Below, one piece after another: positions 60,396 to 64,000 of a DNA stretch of 64,000 nt. The notes beneath the pieces were generated by a model. The model made no database searches. It was not told the origin of the DNA and saw only the letters and a program-made list of their open reading frames with translations. Origin of the DNA: Rhytidiadelphus loreus (Eukaryota > Streptophyta > Bryopsida > Hypnales > Hylocomiaceae); NCBI GenBank assembly GCA_947034895.1, contig OX344761.1, positions 70,183,839 through 70,247,838 on the forward strand. Direction: 5' to 3'. The translations under genes were made by a program, and so were the position numbers. Numbering within the stretch: the first letter of the stretch is position 1; each line of letters opens with the position of its first letter.

Positions 60396-60570
60396 CACTA
60401 GTAGAACCCCATGTTTTTTTAGACAGATTTTTCTATACATCCACATGTTTTTCATGTTAATAGTGACGTCAAATAAAACATCTCAATGTTTTACTTGACA
60501 TCATTGTTAACATGAAAACATGTGGATGTCTCAAAAAATCTGTCAAGAAAAACATGGGTTCCTCCTAGTG
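60396..60570. mobile_element. CACTA-type MITE
   Basis: 175-bp palindrome with ends CACTAGTAGAACCCCATG and CATGGGTTCCTCCTAGTG and direct repeats TCA (60393-60395, 60571-60573). Contains GACGTC-type motifs, as does 44310-47728, whose 5' end it shares. Confidence 0.88.
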
Positions 60571-60642
60571 TCATCAACCAAGCTAAATGTTAGCAAAAAT
60601 ATCATACATAAGTATAGGAAGTCACTTGAGTTAAGTGAAGAC

Positions 60643-62841
60643 TGTCACTTGAAATAAACTGGGACTTTTTTCTTTCTTTCTTTCTTATTTAGAACCATCA
60701 GTTCAACTGAAGTACTAGTCACACTAGTTACACTATTAGTTTTAAAGATAAACTAGAATTTTCCCCTTTTAATTCGGTTCCCAAGAAGGAAACCACCCTT
60801 CTTATCAAAGATAAGTATTTTTGAGTGTTTTCATATAAGATATGTTGTTTTGCAAAAGTGATACACTTAGTTTATACATTCATTGCAAGCATCTTTAGAT
60901 TATCAAATCATTGTTTCAATATTGCTTTGAGCAGATTCATTACTCAAAGTCTAAAGCAAAAGTGAGTGTTTGATTGGCTTTTGGCAATTTTTGCTTTCTT
61001 TGCTTGTTCACAATGTATGAAGTAAACTAGAGTTCATGTCTTTTTTTGATTGATATTCAAGTCAACTAATACGAGGATCTTTGAGGTTCAAGCATATCTA
61101 GGTTGAGGATCCTAATCATGGCCTTAGAGCCTACTCTTTGGAGAACTTTGCCCAACGAACTCTTGTACTTTGTGTTTGCTCGTCTGCATGGAGCTGGAAT
61201 TGGTCAGCTTCGAGTTCTTTCAAAGGAATGGAAGAAGAACATTGATTGCAAAGACTCAGAGTTCAATCGGGCCTTTGATGCGACAACTCATCTCAACATG
61301 TTTGGTCTTATACCTTGGAGATCTTTTTGGAGGGGGATTAGGAGGCATACACACATCTATGATGAGCAAGTAGATAAATGGCATCTTTATAAAGAAGATG
61401 TAGAACTTAGAGATGCTGAAACCTTTGGAGTTGATGGAGGACTGTTGTGCTATATTTCGAAACCGGGGTGGCGCAAGAATGAGCCTTGGTTTTGCGTTGT
61501 GATGAATCCTTTAACGAAACACAAGGCGCAACTTCCGCCTTTGCTGCATATAGAGGCTGGAAAATCCAATACTCTAGAAATAGTGGTAAGGATGGTGAAG
61601 CTCATTGTGAACAGGAAAACCCAAGAGTATAAAGTTTTTGTTTTTGGCTCCATTGGAGAAGGTTTGTTTGCCCAAGTCTATGACTCCTACACGAAGGAAT
61701 GGACGCTCATGGAAGCAACACATGGTCGCATCATTGGGTGGAATCAAATTCCTTTAGATTTTTTTTCTCCATATTGTCCTCAGCTCTGTGTGTACCACTT
61801 TGCAAATGGAATACAACAACATTTTATTGAAACCAATATTGCACCAGGGCTCAAGATGAAACCAAAGCGCTTTGTACTCCTTGAAGACCATATCTTTGTG
61901 GTGCACAAAGAGGCATCTCCAAACCCTCTAGGTCTATTGGAGGATGGTGCAAGTGTGCTACCAAAGACTTATTGCATATCCGAGTTTCATCTCCCAGAGA
62001 AGACAACTACTTGGGTGAAATTGAGAGTGTACAACTGTGGCCCAACATACGGTATTAAGTGTAATCGACTTTGGGGTTGCACCGGGTTTTTATTAGTATC
62101 TGGTAAAGGCTCTCCGCGTTCTTGGCTATACAATTTGTCAACTTATGAGTGGCGCAATCTTCCAGGCTTTCCAAACCCTTTCTCTTCCAAAATGATGTTC
62201 ATGATGAGTTGGAGTGCTATGCCTTAAGGGCAAATCAACCGCTACAATGGTAACAAGGGTTTAGGGTTTCCGGATGGGTTTTGGGAAAGAAAGCTTGATA
62301 GCATTACTAGCTCTCCTCTTGAGGCTGCTCTCCATTTGCCCGCTGCTTCTATTAGGGTTTGGATAGGACAGACTTTTGTTAGGATGCAAAATGCATTCTT
62401 CTATTCTGTTCTAGTGAATTTGAATTTAGGGCGGTTCTCACGGGGTCATGATACTTTTAAGGTAGACATTAGGTTGGTCATCGATCAGTTATGATAAAGG
62501 ATGAACATTTTTTGTTCTATTTAAATGCATGGGACATCGATCTCAGACAACAGTTGAGTTTTTTTCCATTTTGGACTTGGCAGTAAATTCAATCATGTGA
62601 TCGATGTGTATCTTCTTTCAATTGAATTTCAATCGTTCCAGCAAATTAAATTTTGGTTCCAAACTAGTCTCAAAAATTGAATGGGCCGGATCACTTGCAA
62701 CTTCAGACTGTTTTACTCTCTCACCAGATCTTTGAATATACCTTGAGTTTGAGCTACAATTTCTTGGTCGACCGAAACGAACTACTTTCTTTGGTTGCAA
62801 TTGAAAGAAACTCAGTGCCTCTCTTGGACTACAGATCGATA
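60643..62841 (+). repeat. 2.2-kb segmental duplicate B (F-box locus)
   Basis: Direct-orientation partner of 34013-36219, 26.6 kb away. It starts in 'gtcacttgaaataaactggg' and ends at 'ctacagatcgatactt'; sequence outside these points is unrelated. Upstream of the gene it has a TTTC microsatellite where copy A has ATTTT. Confidence 0.93.
61118..62227 (+). CDS. F-box protein gene, copy 2, intact
   Basis: Intronless frame of 369 residues from the ATG at 61118. The in-frame TTG upstream is not needed. The F-box is at residues 6-40, followed by a beta-rich region ending in LWGCTGFLLVSGKGSPRSWL and YNLSTYEWRNLPGF, typical of plant F-box proteins with kelch or F-box-associated repeats. It would act in an SCF ubiquitin ligase to choose a substrate, probably in cytosol or nucleus. 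Compared with copy 1 most of the protein is nearly identical; differences cluster near residues 64-75, 208-224 and 328-337. The shared 480-bp upstream block means both copies probably started with the same promoter. Substrate unknown. Confidence 0.88.
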   Translation: MALEPTLWRTLPNELLYFVFARLHGAGIGQLRVLSKEWKKNIDCKDSEFNRAFDATTHLNMFGLIPWRSFWRGIRRHTHIYDEQVDKWHLYKEDVELRDAETFGVDGGLLCYISKPGWRKNEPWFCVVMNPLTKHKAQLPPLLHIEAGKSNTLEIVVRMVKLIVNRKTQEYKVFVFGSIGEGLFAQVYDSYTKEWTLMEATHGRIIGWNQIPLDFFSPYCPQLCVYHFANGIQQHFIETNIAPGLKMKPKRFVLLEDHIFVVHKEASPNPLGLLEDGASVLPKTYCISEFHLPEKTTTWVKLRVYNCGPTYGIKCNRLWGCTGFLLVSGKGSPRSWLYNLSTYEWRNLPGFPNPFSSKMMFMMSWSAMP

Positions 62842-62978
62842 CTTGTATTCGCGTTTTGAGTTCGACATCCCATGGTACGTTGAATGCCGTAACGTAAGGA
62901 GCTCCATGTCTGGATACGGGAGGATCAATTGTCGTTTTAGTTTGAGGAGTGCGTGGCTTTGGATTCGATTATGCACAA

Positions 62979-63250
62979 TGAGCTCTGTGCAGGCGAGAGT
63001 TGTGTGTGGTGACGGTTCTTTTTTGCAGTTACGTTACTCGCAGGATTCCTTGAACTATTTTCTTGGATATTGTTTATTGCAATCTTGTTTTCCACTATCA
63101 GACACATTGGAGAGTCAATTCTTGAAGACTCTCACTAACAATTTCTCCTCATATTTGAATTCCCAATTGGTGATCGAGCGAGTACACAAAGAACTCAATG
63201 ACAGGCTCGGATGCTTGCAGACAACGTTTTCGTCGAGTGTACTAAGTTAA
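62979..63250 (+). CDS. short open frame downstream of F-box copy 2, doubtful
   Basis: An ATG-started frame of 90 residues (MSSVQARVVCGDGSFLQLRY at its start) in a locally GC-richer stretch just outside the duplicated block; the frame is open back to 62795. Composition is protein-like but no family is recognised and no splice context is evident. It may be an exon or a remnant of another gene. Confidence 0.25.
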
Positions 63251-63504
63251 TTGCAATGAGGATGTCAGTGACTGAGCATTAATCCTTAAGCGCTCCGACA
63301 TCCATAATTTGGACGATGAACAGAGGGCTTGCAGGTTTTGTTTCATCCAACTACCTTCTCATTCATCCAATGTGACACTTGAATCTTGAAAAGACAACCT
63401 TCTTTTATGTCTAATTTTATCAAATTTAGTAAATGATATTACTCTACAAAGATATAGCAAAAATGTGTCAAAATTTGAAAAAGGATTGAGGCATTAAGGG
63501 GTTA

Positions 63505-63742
63505 AGGTAAGTACACCTAAAATCGCACAAATAAACAATTTAGCATGGTTATATTGGAAAACTTTTTGTAGGGCCTTGTTGGTAGTGGAAAGGGGATTCT
63601 CTTTTGGGACACCGTATAAATAAACTACGAATTTTCAAAGTATTGAAAATAGGTGTTCCTAAAAGCAATCATAGAGTCTCATGAATAGTAGGAGTACATT
63701 TTAGACAAGAATTTGTAGTGTGTGATTTTAGGTGTAGTTACC
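63505..63742. mobile_element. 238-bp MITE
   Basis: Ends AGGTAAGTACACCTAAAATC and, inverted, GATTTTAGGTGTAGTTACC; TTA flanks both sides (63502-63504, 63743-63745), which suits a PIF/Harbinger-like origin. Immediately to its left is GGGGTTAA, which looks like the right end of a TTAA-type element. Confidence 0.7.
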
Positions 63743-63745
63743 TTA

Positions 63746-64000
63746 GGTAAAAAGATCTGAAATTGTTCACTTAGGGCTACTTCACACTATGGTCAAAGCT
63801 TGAGAGGCCATGGGTTTCCACCAATCAAATTTCAAAAAAACAAGAGTTTGGCCTCTTGACCCTTCACACTAGAAGGCACAAGTCCAAAAGCCTTCCAACT
63901 ACCTACACAACAATAAATTGTCTACATAACGATGGACTCCCAAAAAAATTTAGACTAGCTAGAAAAATGGAGACCCAAACTATAGCCTAGAGGCCATCGA
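63746..64000. other. window end, possible start of another repeat
   Basis: 'agggctacttcacactatgg' near 63771 and the similar 'cttcacactagaaggc' near 63862 look repetitive, but the window ends before a partner could be found. No gene seen. Confidence 0.3.

Noticed and set aside
1..64000. Search by eye for tRNA and rRNA genes
   Set aside because: No convincing paired A and B boxes with a cloverleaf, and no rRNA-like conserved blocks, were found.

Overview
This is nuclear DNA of a land plant. Genes are sparse and split by GT-AG introns, intergenic DNA is very AT-rich, and the recognisable proteins are plant types: a TRICHOME BIREFRINGENCE-LIKE (TBL) O-acetyltransferase, a peroxisome-type pseudouridine kinase, F-box proteins, and a relic of a Pol IV/V-like RNA polymerase largest subunit. 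The sequence does not fix the lineage. No long autonomous retrotransposon is visible; most of the repeat content is short, non-autonomous DNA transposons.

Layout. 1-5994 has no gene and holds a diverged copy of a TBL intron segment, a long hairpin repeat and a degenerate pyrimidine-rich repeat. 5995-12777 (+) is a seven-exon gene for an unrecognised 519-residue lysine-rich protein; all six splice junctions keep frame. 14249-18218 (-) is a three-exon TBL gene whose second intron is made of four diverged tandem units. 18.5-29.2 kb is repeats. 29276-33220 (-) is a ten-exon pseudouridine kinase gene with an N-terminal PTS2-like peptide and a GC-AG last intron. 34490-35440 (+) and 61118-62227 (+) are two intronless F-box genes in 2.2-kb direct duplicates; the first has a nonsense codon, and the two differ mainly in three short patches.

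37-61 kb is a transposon graveyard. It has at least nine CACTA-ended elements, seven of them with matching 3-bp target duplications, two inverted 1666-bp elements with GGGCCGG ends and 3-bp duplications, and elements flanked by TTAA with C-run/G-run ends that resemble piggyBac architecture. Wedged between them are two decayed gene pieces: an SRP54 GTPase fragment that still carries an intron (48017-48310), and an RNA polymerase largest-subunit relic with the DFDGD catalytic motif (about 59600-60150).

The intact genes do not form an evident pathway: cell-wall acetylation, nucleoside salvage in the peroxisome, ubiquitin-ligase substrate choice and one unknown. The most interesting leads are the unknown seven-exon protein, the patchwise divergence of the F-box pair, the TTAA-flanked family and the captured gene fragments. 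All intron-exon models were built by hand from reading frames and splice motifs, without transcript data.
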